NCBI GenBank assembly: GCA_016714005.1
Contig: JADJOA010000002.1
Span: forward strand, 310,001 to 374,000
Direction of reading: 5' to 3'
DNA: 64,000 nt
Origin: Bacteroidota bacterium
Lineage (GTDB): Bacteria; Bacteroidota; Bacteroidia; AKYH767-A; OLB10
The notes below the pieces were generated by a model, which searched no databases, was not told where the DNA came from, and was given only the letters and a program-made list of their open reading frames with translations. Positions within the stretch are counted from its first letter, which is position 1, and each line of letters opens with the position of its first letter. A program made the translations under genes and the position numbers. This document shows, piece by piece, positions 1 through 9,740 of this stretch.

Positions 1-151
1 GGGCTTTTGGCGTTTCGTTAACAGCTTGGTAAGTTAACGGATTCGTGGGTTAAAAATAAAGTCTCAAACCGAGGCGCAGGGAACGCATAGTAATATTGAT
101 TTTAACTTCACTACGCCTATACGCGACTATATAAAACAGGAAGCTTTCTAA
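1..151 (+). CDS. 3' tail of an upstream gene, unidentified (partial, frameshifted)
   Basis: The reading frame that stops at 149-151 is open back to position 38. It gives a plausible, non-repetitive C-terminus ending in the residues TTPIRDYIKQEAF. Before position 35 a different frame (reading AFGVSLTAW) looks coding, so a single-base shift near 30-37 would join the two. I do not recognise the family. The gene lies mostly outside the window, so its function cannot be judged. Confidence 0.3.
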
Positions 152-220
152 ACTACCTTGTGTTGGTTTGTATTGCACTATTTTTTTAGTTTTATGGCAT
201 CAATCCTAAAACTCATTGCG

Positions 221-2877
221 ATGAAAAAAAATCTACTAAACATTATTTTACTTTTTGTATGCTTGATTATCTCAGGTAAGCTTAATGCACAATGTGCTGT
301 TGCAGGAACCGCATCTGCCACGCTTGACAGTGTATGCACAGGTGTAACTACCACTTTATTGCTAACAGGTTCCAACGGCAACATTCAATGGCAAAGTTAT
401 AATGGTAGTGCGTGGGTTAATGAAATTGGGGCAGGATATAATACCGCAAACTACGCTGTAACCCCATCAGCTACTACCGATTACCGAGCATACGCTACAC
501 TTACCGGCTGCCCCGATGATTCTTCAAATGTTATATCAATTGTGGTAGGCATTGCTGCACCGATTGGTACGGGAGCAACGCGATGTGGTTTTGGCTCAAT
601 AACATTAAATGCAACAGGTAGTGGTGTAATTAAGTGGTACGATTCCCCCACCTCAACCAACCCTCTTGCAATAGGAAATAATTTTACAACCAATGTTGTT
701 ACTACTACCACATTTTATGCAGCAAATACTTCTAATGGTGGTGCTAACGGTGTTACACCAATGCCCGCACAAGCAACCACATTTTCAAATTTTGCCCGTG
801 GCTATTGGTTTACCGCTCCATCTAATTTTACTATTACGGGCTTACAAGTACCGCTTGGCGGCACAGCACAAAGTATTGCTGTGGTGAGGTTTGATCCAGG
901 CACCACCCCTCAGTTATATCCTACCCTCACTAATACTTTTACTACTCTTTTTCTGACTCAAGCAAATACAAACACAGGAGTGCTTCCTGTAAACATTCAA
1001 ATTTTTGCAGGAGATGTTATTGGTTTACTGGGTGTGGTTGATGATGTTAACTCATATGCATCCAGTCCGAATACAACAATAATAGACGGGCAGACAGTTA
1101 CAATTGAAAGAATGGGTATGCAGTTTCCGTTAAGTTCAACTGCACCAATTGATTTGTGGACAGAAACAGGTGGGAATATTTCGCGCGTAGAAATTACTTA
1201 TGAAGTAGGATGTGAAAGTGCAAGAACACCTGTAATTGCCACGGTAACATCAAGCACCCCAGCCACCATCACTGCCACAAGCACAGCAATATGTATTAGC
1301 GGCAACAGCACCCTAGCTGTAAACAGCAGCAACCCAAACTACAATTACACATGGAGCCCTGCTACCGGATTAAACACCACCACTGGCAGCACTGTTATAG
1401 CCTCACCTACAACGCCTACCACATACACCGTTGTGGGTGTTGATGGCAGTTGCGGAGCCATTGACAGTGTATTTATTGATGTAGGACCTTTGTCAGTAGC
1501 AGGCAGTGCTGTTGCTACTGCCGATACCGTATGCTCAGGTACACAGGCAGTCTTTACCTTAACAGGCAATACAGGCAACATACAGTGGCAGGCAAATACC
1601 GGAGGTGGTTACACTAATATTGCAGGTGCAACAGGTAATGTGTTGCAAATAAATCCAACACAAAGCGGAACGTACATTGCAGTGGTAACAAGCGGAGGCT
1701 GCCCAAGCGATACCAGCAATGCACTTTCTGTTGGCGTAATAACCGTAACAGCTCCCACAACCGTAAATGATACATTATGTGCCCCCGGCACAGCCGATTT
1801 AACAGCAGTTGGCAGCGGAACACTTAATTGGTACGATGCCCCCACAGGAGGCAGCCAGGTTTTCTCGGGCACCAATTATAGCTTTAATGCAGTAGCACCG
1901 ATAACATATTATGTTGAATCGGCAGATGGCGGTGGAAGAAAACATGTAGGACCTCCTAACAGAGGGTTTGGCACTCAAAACAACAATAACATTGTAGGTA
2001 ACGGATTACTGTTTGACGTAACCAAAAATTGTACTATTGACAGTGTGTTGGTGTATCCTGCTACAGGCGCAGCCGGCAGCGTAACAATAAATTTGCTAGA
2101 TAACACGGGCACACAAATAAACACGGTTACATATAACTATCCCGTCAATTCATTTGTACTGCGTGTGCCGGTAGGATTTGCAGTAACTCCCGGTACAGGA
2201 TGCAAACTGGTTAGCGGGGGCGGGACAGACAACTACTACTACAACACCACCAACGCAACATATCCATACACTACCATTAGCTGCCCGGTAACCATAACAG
2301 GAACTACAACAGGTTCAACCACTAATTACTTTTACTTTTACGATTGGGTAGTAAAGATGGATGTACCAGTACGCGAACACCTGTATCGGTTATATTCAAT
2401 GGTACATTACCTCAGCCTACTATTTCAGCAGCGCGCTCTACCTTAACATCAAGCGCAGCGCCCAATTATCAGTGGTACTTAAATGGTGTGCCAATACCGG
2501 GTGCTACAAGCCAAAGCTACAATGCTACCCAGCCGGGCTCTTATACTGTAGCTGTTACCGATCAAAGTTCTGGTTGTGTTTCTTTCTCTGATCCTTTTGT
2601 AGTAGTGGGTATTAATGATTTGAATGTGGATGATGATGCAGTGACGGTGTTTCCTAATCCTTCTAATGGATTATTTAATATTTCGTTTGGTAAAGGATTT
2701 ATTGGAAATACTGATGTTTCAATTACTAATTCGTTAGGACAATTAGTTTATTTAATGAGTTTCAGTAATCCTCGAGAAAAAACTATTCTGATAGAAAGAA
2801 ACTTATACCCCGGAGTTTATATCATGTACATTAATGCTGGAAATTCCATAAATAGAATTAAACTTATCAGGGAATAG
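221..2877 (+). CDS. T9SS-secreted protein with repeated Ig-like/PKD-type domains (frameshifted)
   Basis: This is a cell-surface or secreted protein of about 885 residues. The start is the ATG at 221, because it begins a typical signal peptide (MKKNLLNIILLF, cleavage after LNAQ); an in-frame start further upstream adds no signal. The body has at least two related modules of the type 'SVCTGVTTTLLLTGSNGNIQW' and 'TVCSGTQAVFTLTGNTGNIQ', each followed by a 'LNWYDAPTGG'-like segment, which are Ig-like fold repeats common in Bacteroidota adhesins. The last 80 or so residues are a type A T9SS sorting domain: VFPNPSNGLFNISF, then LGQLVY, then LYPGVYIMYI. The frame changes between about 2340 and 2360. 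The C-terminal frame continues to 2877, so the two open frames are one gene. Export through the outer membrane and anchoring or release by the T9SS follow from the family. The ligand is unknown. Confidence 0.8.
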
Positions 2878-2898
2878 CAATTACTTATCCAAAAATTA

Positions 2899-2933
2899 CG
2901 AAGCCCGATACTCTGTTTGAGTATCGGGCTTCG
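2899..2933. terminator. Bidirectional intrinsic terminator
   Basis: A perfect 15-bp inverted repeat (arms 2899-2913 and 2919-2933, loop of 5) is flanked by a T-rich stretch on the right and an A-run on the left. It sits between two convergent genes ending at 2877 and 2953, so it can end transcription from both sides. Confidence 0.85.
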
Positions 2934-2952
2934 TTGTTCTTTTCAAAGACTT

Positions 2953-4992
2953 TTATTTCAGATAAGTATCAAGCCATCTGAAAAATTCCCGTTGCCACAT
3001 CACACTATTTTGCGGTTTGGTTACGTGATGCCCTTCATTAGGGAAATAAAGAAACCTTGCAGGAATATTCTGATAGCGTGCCGCAGTGTAAGCCTCCATA
3101 CCCTGACTTAAAGGAACACGAAAATCAAGCTCATTGTGTATTACAAGAATTGGAGTGTCCCAATCCTTTACAAAATCGTGAGGAGAAAAATCGGTATAGG
3201 TTTTAGGCTTAGGAGATTTCCAATATGGACCACCCATATCAAAATCAGTAAACCAAAGTTCTTCAGTAGTACCATACATGCTTTCTAAATTAAACACACC
3301 ACAATGGGAAATAAATGTCTTGAATCTCTTTTCATGATGTCCTGCTAACCAATAAACAGAGTAGCCGCCAAAGCTTGCACCTACAGCACCCAATTTTTCT
3401 TTATTTACATAAGGCTCTTTGCTAACGTCATCAATTGCCGATAAATAATCACGCATAGATTGTCCGCCCCAGTCACCACTAATTTGTCTGTTCCACTCTG
3501 TGCCGAATGAAGGTAAACCCCTCCGGTTTGGAGCAACCACTATATAACCATTTGCGGCCATTAACTGGAAATTCCAGCGGTAGCTGAAAAACTGCGATAC
3601 AGTGCTTTGTGGGCCGCCCTGGCAATAAAGCAAGGTGGGATATTTTTTTGTTGCATCAAAGTTTGGTGGGTATATCACCCATGTTAAAATTTCTTTTCCG
3701 TCAGTTGCTTTTATCATGCGTTTTTCAACCTTGCCCATTTTAACTCCATCAAGAATTGATTTATTGGTAAAGGTTAATTGCTTCGATGCTCCAGTTTTTA
3801 AATCAACATAAAATAATTCTGTTGGCAATGATATGCTCATCATGCTGGTTACCGCGAATGGTTCTTTTGATTTTAATGATAAAGAAAATGAAATATGGTC
3901 GCCAACATCGTTTGTTATTTTGCGAATGGGAGGCATCATTTTTAACCTGCCGTCATACACATATAATTGTTGTGTTGCTTGTGTTCCGCACAAAAAGTAA
4001 ATTTCAAAATTATTTTTCCCCCACTCTGCGCCTTCTACACTTAAGTCAAAACCAGCCGTTGCTTCGGTTTTTGTTTTTGATTTTACATCATAAACCATAA
4101 TACGATTGCGGTCTGCTTCATAGGTTGGTGTTTCCATGCTTAACCACATCAGTTTGGTTCCATCAGCAGAAAAGCGTGGATTCATATCGTAGCCATTCAT
4201 CCCTTCTGAAACATTTTCTGTTTTGCCAGTAGCAGCATCATAAACATAAATATCAGAATTGGTGCTAACCGCATATTCTTTACCTGCTAATTTCTTACAG
4301 GTATAGGCAACAAAATTTCCATCGGCACTCCAAGAAATTTGTTCGCCTCCACCCGTAGGTTTCAATGGTGTATCAAAGCGCTCACCCGTTTGAATATCTT
4401 TTACTGCACCAACTTTTCCGTTTTCTATATTGGCTATAAAAACATGTGAATACAAACCATCTTCCCATGTATTCCAGTGACGATACATTAAATCATCAAA
4501 CACTCTTCCGGTTGCTTTCGGTAAATCGGGATAAATTTCCAAAGTGGTTTTATCAATTTTCACATCCATGTTCATCCAAATTCTATTTCCGGATGGCGCA
4601 ACCTCAAAGGAAGAAATATCATTTCCGGTTGTTGAAATTTGCGTTTTATTATTTCCCATTGCATCCATACTCCAAACCTGGCTACTGCCTTTTGATGAGA
4701 GATAATAAATTGTTTTTCCATCAGCACTCCATCTTGCATTGGTTTCATCATCGGCAGAGTTAGTGAGATTTAGTGCTGTACCTCCAGAAACGGGAATCAG
4801 CATTAAATCTGAAGCGCCTTTATTGTCAGCAAGATTAAATGTGCGTACATTGTATAACACCATTTTTCCGTCAGGAGAAACCTGCGGGTCAGAAACTCTT
4901 CCTAATTTCCATAAAGTTTCGGGGGTTAGTGTTTGTGCATTGAGTTGAAGTGATAAGAACGCAACAACGCACGAAAGAATTATTTTTTGCAT
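2953..4992 (-). CDS. S9 family serine peptidase (prolyl oligopeptidase / acylaminoacyl-peptidase type)
   Basis: A complete 679-residue exported peptidase that likely cleaves oligopeptides in the periplasm. The signal peptide is MQKIILSCVVAFLSLQLNAQ. Residues from about 30 to 400 form a WD40-like beta-propeller (TolB-like blades such as SPDGKMVLYNVR, RWSADGKTIYYL, RFSADGTKLMWL). The alpha/beta-hydrolase domain follows, with nucleophile Ser540 in GASFGGYS, Asp623 in IHNELDFRVP and His655 in NEGHHVTKP; these form the usual S9 triad. It is a single gene with its own upstream region and converges on the T9SS protein gene across a shared terminator. No frameshift is seen. Whether it is a dipeptidyl- or acylaminoacyl-peptidase cannot be told from the sequence. 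Confidence 0.92.
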   Translation of the reverse strand: MQKIILSCVVAFLSLQLNAQTLTPETLWKLGRVSDPQVSPDGKMVLYNVRTFNLADNKGASDLMLIPVSGGTALNLTNSADDETNARWSADGKTIYYLSSKGSSQVWSMDAMGNNKTQISTTGNDISSFEVAPSGNRIWMNMDVKIDKTTLEIYPDLPKATGRVFDDLMYRHWNTWEDGLYSHVFIANIENGKVGAVKDIQTGERFDTPLKPTGGGEQISWSADGNFVAYTCKKLAGKEYAVSTNSDIYVYDAATGKTENVSEGMNGYDMNPRFSADGTKLMWLSMETPTYEADRNRIMVYDVKSKTKTEATAGFDLSVEGAEWGKNNFEIYFLCGTQATQQLYVYDGRLKMMPPIRKITNDVGDHISFSLSLKSKEPFAVTSMMSISLPTELFYVDLKTGASKQLTFTNKSILDGVKMGKVEKRMIKATDGKEILTWVIYPPNFDATKKYPTLLYCQGGPQSTVSQFFSYRWNFQLMAANGYIVVAPNRRGLPSFGTEWNRQISGDWGGQSMRDYLSAIDDVSKEPYVNKEKLGAVGASFGGYSVYWLAGHHEKRFKTFISHCGVFNLESMYGTTEELWFTDFDMGGPYWKSPKPKTYTDFSPHDFVKDWDTPILVIHNELDFRVPLSQGMEAYTAARYQNIPARFLYFPNEGHHVTKPQNSVMWQREFFRWLDTYLK

Positions 4993-5034
4993 AATGTTTA
5001 TTTTTTGAGAGCGGTAAATGTATCCAAATGTCTT

Positions 5035-5051
5035 TAACCGATATGGTTAAA
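5035..5051. promoter_or_regulatory. Short palindrome upstream of the S9 peptidase gene
   Basis: TTAACC and GGTTAA form perfect 6-bp arms around a 5-nt spacer, 43 bp upstream of the peptidase start. The shape suits a dimeric repressor or activator site, but no regulator can be named. A chance palindrome is possible. Confidence 0.2.
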
Positions 5052-5088
5052 AAATGTGAATTAATGAAAGGCGGAGCTTTGTGGTAAG

Positions 5089-5136
5089 AAAAAAATGGTC
5101 AATTCCCAGATCTGATCTTAGAATGATCCATTTTTT
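5089..5136 (-). terminator. Likely intrinsic terminator of the GH92 gene
   Basis: Read on the minus strand, the arms AAAAAATGG(A)TCA and TGACCATTTTTT pair with one bulge and are followed by more T residues. The hairpin starts 17 bp after the GH92 stop codon. The A/T-rich stem makes it weaker than the one at 2899. Confidence 0.45.
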
Positions 5137-5152
5137 GGGGAATACGGATTCG

Positions 5153-8074
5153 TTATTTAAAATTTATCTCATCCACAAAAATATAAGCATCACCATTAAA
5201 AGGATATCCCTGATGCCATTGGGGTAGTTTGCCAAAATTTTTGGCACTCACTTTTACATAGCGGGCAGCAACAGTCTTTTTCAAAGTGGTTTCAAAGTTT
5301 TTTATCTGTGCTGTATAATCATCTGGCTTTACGGTATTGTCAACCGTTGCTACAGATTCAAATTTTTTTTCCATCGGCTGAAATTTCAAATTCAACCTGC
5401 GTTGGCATTAAAATCCAGGCGCGGGTATCCTGTAAACATCTTGCTGAAAACGTAAAAAGATTTTCGGTTTTTCCTAAGTCAACCACACATTCAAAATCGG
5501 TAATGTAGTAACCCTGCCACCTTCCCTTGCGCCAGTTTTCATCACCAAGCAATCCGTCAATAATTCCATCATCGCCTCCGGCATGGTATTGCGGATTGTA
5601 AGGGTTTGTAATTTTAATTTTCCAGTCGGGGTGCGGCAGTTTATAAAATTTTGCAGTAGAAGTTTTGCTCACTGTTTTATAATTTACGTCTTCTTCCCAC
5701 ACATTTATTGTAGAAGTTTTGTAGATAGTAAATGGTTTTTTAAAAATTTTCTTTTCGGGTTTTTCAAAATCTCCGCCAACTGTATAATAAATTGTTGATT
5801 CAAATGGGGAGCGAGTTATATCAATCACTAATGAATCTTTAAATGTGATGGATGCAGCATTAATAGACGGGGCAGGCATCGCATAAAAATCAACATTTGC
5901 AGGGTCAAGCGATTCTGATTTAGGAATGTCATACTGTTTTTGTTCTGGCGCTTTATCTGTAAGTTTAAATTCAAAAGTTCCTCCATTAATAACATCAGAG
6001 TAACTGATGCTCCACTTTGTATAAATGGCATCGTTTAACAACATGCGCGAAACATAAATGCTGTTTGCATTTTCGCGCGATGCTTTTATTTCAAGAGTTT
6101 TTCCTGATGCTGTTTTTATTTTAATGTTATCAAACCACGGAGTGCCTATAACAAATTCGGCTGTACCAGGGCAAACGGAATAAAAGCCAAGCGCACTTAA
6201 CACATGCCATGCACTCATCTGCCCGCAGTCTTCGTTACCAATTAAACCATCAGGAGCGTTTTTATAAAAATCTGTTTGTATCTGGTGAATGAGTTTTTGT
6301 GTTTTATGCGGCTTGCTTAAATAATTATATAAATAAGCAATATGATGACTGGGTTCATTGCCATGTGCGTATTGACCAATTAATCCTGTAATATCTGCCT
6401 GTTCGCGTCCTGATGTCTTAGACGAAACAGAAAACAAATCATCTAACTTTTTCTCAAAGCCTGCATTACCATAATTATAAGTCATAAAATCGTTAACGGC
6501 ATGTGGAACAAAAAAGGTGTACTGCCATGCGTTTGCTTCTGTATAGTTGTTGTTTACTTCAAAGGGGTCGAATGGTTTTTGAAAGCCGCCATTGCTGCGT
6601 TGGTTCATAAAACCGTTTTCGGGATTAATTAAGTTTCTCCACGATTGCGAACGCTTGTAATATGATTTATAATCTTCTTCCTTGCCAAGCTGCTGTGCAA
6701 TTTGTGCAATGCACCAATCGTTATATGCATACTCCAACGTTTTTGAAACGGATTCATGCTCATCTTCCAACTCTAAAAATCCTTTATCAATATATGCGCC
6801 TAAACCAAAGCGATCTCTTGCTTCAGCACTTTTTTACATGCCTCAAGTGCTTTCTCGTAATCAAAACCTTTAATGCCTTTTGTGATAGCATCAGCAATTA
6901 CACTCACAGCATGGTAGCCAATCATACATTCAGTTTCGTTACTTGACAATTCCCACACCGGCAATAATCCACCTTGTTCATACTGCAATAAAAAAGTTTT
7001 TATAAAATCAACGGTGCGTTTCTCATCAATAATTGTCATAAGCGGATGCCATGCACGAAAGGTATCCCATAGTGAAAACACGGTGTAATAATCATGGTCA
7101 GCCTGGTGAATTTTTAAATCTCTACCCCGGTATCTTCCATCAACATCATTATAAATATTAGGTTGAATAAAACAATGATAGAGGGCAGAATAAAAAACAG
7201 TAAGCTTATCTTTATCATTACTTGTTGCTTCTATTTTGCTTAACTCTTTGTTCCATAAATTTCTGGCTTCGGCTTTTGTTTTTTCAAAATCCCAATGATC
7301 GGCTTCGGCTTTCATATTTTTCATTGCGCCATCGTAATCAACAGCACTTAAAGCAACTTTCACAAAAAGCCATTCATCTTTTTTCATATCAAAAACAATA
7401 GCAGCTTTTTTATTTTTTTGAATTGTGGTGTCGGCAAATGGTTTTGAAAAGGTAATAACGGCATACAACTGTTGATCTTTTGCCCATGCTTCACTTCTTC
7501 GGTAAGCATGAATTGTTCTTGAGTTAATTATTAAAATTTCTCCTTCCAATAATTTATCACGATGCTCTAAATCAAGAATCAGGTTATTCATGCCGCCTTG
7601 ATTGAATCTGTATTTATGAATGCCAACACGGGTAGTAGCTGTAAACTCTGCATCTATGTTATCGTCATTCAAATGCACGCTGTAAAAACCAGCAACAGCT
7701 TTTTCAGAATTACGGTTAAACTTTGAGGCGTAAGTTTTGGGCTCAAAAGAAAATGCGCCTGACATAGGCATGAGCATAAAATCGCCATAATCGCTACAAC
7801 CTGTTCCGCTTAAGTGTGTGTGCGAAAAACCATAAATTAAAGAATCGCTATTGTGATAACCACTGCAACCATCCCAACTTCCGTCAATGCGCGTATCAGG
7901 ACTTAATTGCACCATGCCAAACGGAACAGTAGCTCCGGGGAAAGTGTGCCCATGCCCACCGGTGCCGATAAAATGGTTTACGTATTGTGCGTGATCGGGT
8001 TGGGCTAATGCGCAATTTGAATTGAAAAAATTTAGCGCTGATAGCAACGAAAAAAATAAGAATCTTTTTTGCAT
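5153..8074 (-). CDS. GH92 family alpha-mannosidase, exported (two frameshifts)
   Basis: This is a calcium-dependent exo-alpha-mannosidase family enzyme of about 973 residues that trims mannose from glycans. The signal peptide (MQKRFLFFSLLSALNFF to ALAQ) is followed by the GH92 N-terminal sequence YVNHFIGTGGHGHTFPGA, PFGMVQLSPDTR and GFSHTHLSGTGCSDYG. The catalytic (alpha/alpha)6 part contains YTVFSLWDTFRAWHPL and later GNEDCGQMSAWHVLSALGFY, where the family's catalytic acids lie. A C-terminal extension of about 200 residues reads as a chitobiase-like segment and a discoidin-like module. Two indels break the frame: the T-run 6830-6835 lacks one base, and the T-run 5363-5370 has one too many. 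Correcting both gives one continuous protein. No susC/susD pair is nearby, so it is not in a recognisable polysaccharide utilisation locus. Confidence 0.9.
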
Positions 8075-8180
8075 GAGTTAAAATTCTAATAAATTAAACC
8101 TATTATTTGTTAAAAATGGTTCTCAAACTTATGGTAATTTATTGAACGAGTTTTAAGCATTGTTAGGGATAACGGCATGC

Positions 8181-8786
8181 CTAAGAAAAAACATTATTGT
8201 TTTTAATTTTCAGCAACTTATAAATTTCTTCCTTCTCAATCTCCCTCAACTCCCCTTCTCTAAACTCATCAACTTTTATTTCTTCAATTGCAGAACGTAT
8301 TAATCGCAAAGTTGGAATGCCTACGGCAGCAGTCATCTTTCTTAACTGGCGGTTTTTGCCTTCTATAAATGTCATTTCAATCCACGATGTGGGAATACTT
8401 TTACGAAATCGAACCGGAGGATTTCTTGCCCAAAAATTTATATCATGCAATAACCTGGCCTCATGCGGAGGTAAAGTTTTATATACCTTGCCTTCTACAG
8501 AAATTTGCACTCCTTGCTTTAAAAGATTTATATGCACCTGTGTTGCCGTGCCATCAACCTGTACGGCATACGTTCTTTTATGTTTGAACTGTGGGGTAAG
8601 CAAATGATGCTTTAAATAGTTGTCGTTGGAAAGAATGAGCAAACCTTCGCTATCAGAATCAAGCCTGCCAACGGGATAAACATCTTTTGGTAATTTAATT
8701 AAGCGCTGCAAGCCGGGATGTTTTGCCTCATCACTAAACTGAGATACATAACCATACGGTTTATTAAGTACAAAATACCGGTGCAT
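8181..8786 (-). CDS. rRNA pseudouridine synthase, RsuA/RluB/RluE family
   Basis: A complete 201-residue cytoplasmic enzyme that isomerises a uridine in 23S (RluE/RluB) or 16S (RsuA) rRNA to pseudouridine. The family start FVLNKPYGYVSQFSDE is followed by PVGRLDSDSEGLLILSND, with catalytic Asp43, and by the C-terminal GKNRQLRKMTAAVGIPTLRLIR signature. There is no N-terminal S4 domain, as in RluE, so RluE is the best guess. The site modified cannot be proven here. The gene is transcribed divergently from the SAM riboswitch operon. Confidence 0.85.
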   Translation of the reverse strand: MHRYFVLNKPYGYVSQFSDEAKHPGLQRLIKLPKDVYPVGRLDSDSEGLLILSNDNYLKHHLLTPQFKHKRTYAVQVDGTATQVHINLLKQGVQISVEGKVYKTLPPHEARLLHDINFWARNPPVRFRKSIPTSWIEMTFIEGKNRQLRKMTAAVGIPTLRLIRSAIEEIKVDEFREGELREIEKEEIYKLLKIKNNNVFS

Positions 8787-8808
8787 GGCTGCAAAGTTGA
8801 AGTATTTT

Positions 8809-8837
8809 TTGAAATTGGAATATAGGCTGTATATTCG
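8809..8837 (+). promoter_or_regulatory. Candidate Bacteroidota-type promoter for the SAM riboswitch operon
   Basis: A TTTTTTG run ends at 8811 and TATATTCG lies at 8830-8837, with 18 nt between. This fits the TTTG / TAnnTTTG pattern except for the seventh base of the -7 box. Transcription would begin about 20 nt before the riboswitch P1 stem. Confidence 0.45.
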
Positions 8838-8860
8838 CCCACGCGTTCTTAAAAAAGTGT

Positions 8861-8973
8861 CTTATCAAGAAAGGTGGAGGGATAGTGCCCTGCGAAACCT
8901 TGACAACCCTTAATCAGTCTTAACTGATTCAAGAAGGTGCCAATTCACTCACATGAAAATGTGAACAGATAAG
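8861..8973 (+). promoter_or_regulatory. SAM-I (S-box) riboswitch
   Basis: The element shows the SAM-I core: P1 strand CTTATCAAGA, then GGTGGAGGGA, GCCC, GAAACCTTGACAACC, GAAGGTGCCAATTC, and the closing P1 strand GATAAG at 8968-8973. The P2/P3/P4 stems between these are all foldable (for example AATCAGTCTTAACTGATT in P3, and TTCAC with its partner GTGAA in P4). It binds S-adenosylmethionine and switches off downstream genes when SAM is plentiful. A terminator stem starts 27 nt downstream. The targets are mnmD and metH. Confidence 0.93.
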
Positions 8974-9000
8974 TCGGAATCAGATTAGATAAAAAATTCA

Positions 9001-9036
9001 AAATCTCTTTCGGCTTTCCGGAAGAGATTTTTTTTT
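9001..9036 (+). terminator. Riboswitch expression-platform terminator
   Basis: AAATCTCTTTCGG and CCGGAAGAGATTT pair as a 13-bp stem with one G-U pair and a short loop, followed by a run of T residues. It sits directly after the SAM-I aptamer and 20 nt before the mnmD start, the normal place for a transcription-attenuating switch. Confidence 0.8.
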
Positions 9037-9056
9037 GAATTAAATATTAGATAAAA

Positions 9057-9728
9057 ATGATGGAAAAGCAAATTATTGAAATTGTAAAAACAAAAGAAGG
9101 TACAGATACTTTAATCAATAACCGCATCAATGAACTTTATCATTCACTGCATGGCTCTATGCAGGAGAGTATGCACGTGTTTATTAAAAACGGGTTAAAT
9201 GCGGTAAATAAAAATTTGCCCGAAATAAAAATACTGGAGATGGGTTTTGGTACCGGGCTAAATGCAATTCTTACTTTTAGGGAGAATCAGGTTTTACAAA
9301 AGCATATTCATTACACAACTGTTGAAGCGTTTCCACTTACGAATACTATCACTGATAAATTGAACTATTTTGAATTTTTCGGTAAGCCTTTGCAACCGTT
9401 TTTTCAGCGGATGCACGGTTGCAACTGGTTTGAGAATGTAGTGTTCGGAGATTTCGTTTTGCATAAAATACATGCCGACATGTTGGAGTTGCAATTAGAT
9501 GGGAGCTTTGATTTGGTTTACTACGATGCATTTTCTCCAACACATCAACCTGAATTGTGGACGTTTGAAGTATTGCATAAAATTTACCAACCATGTAATA
9601 AAGGAGCGGTGCTAGTAACGTATTGCGCAAAAGGCGAAGTGAAACGAACCCTTGAAAAAGTTGGGTTTAAAGTGGAAGCCCTTGAAGGACCGAAAGGGAA
9701 ACGGGAAATGATTCGTGCCATAAAGTAA
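9057..9728 (+). CDS. mnmD: tRNA 5-methylaminomethyl-2-thiouridine methyltransferase MnmD (DUF752)
   Basis: A 223-residue SAM-dependent methyltransferase that carries out the last step of mnm5s2U34 synthesis in tRNA wobble positions. The SAM-binding motif I is LEMGFGTGLNAILT and the family-specific DUF752 motif is YYDAFSPTHQPELWT. The FAD-dependent MnmC2 half found in the enterobacterial fusion MnmC is absent, which is the stand-alone MnmD form. It is the first gene after the SAM-I riboswitch, and metH begins 12 bp after its stop codon, so the two are probably co-transcribed and both respond to SAM level. The frame is intact. Confidence 0.9.
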   Translation: MMEKQIIEIVKTKEGTDTLINNRINELYHSLHGSMQESMHVFIKNGLNAVNKNLPEIKILEMGFGTGLNAILTFRENQVLQKHIHYTTVEAFPLTNTITDKLNYFEFFGKPLQPFFQRMHGCNWFENVVFGDFVLHKIHADMLELQLDGSFDLVYYDAFSPTHQPELWTFEVLHKIYQPCNKGAVLVTYCAKGEVKRTLEKVGFKVEALEGPKGKREMIRAIK

Positions 9729-9740
9729 AAAGGAAAAATT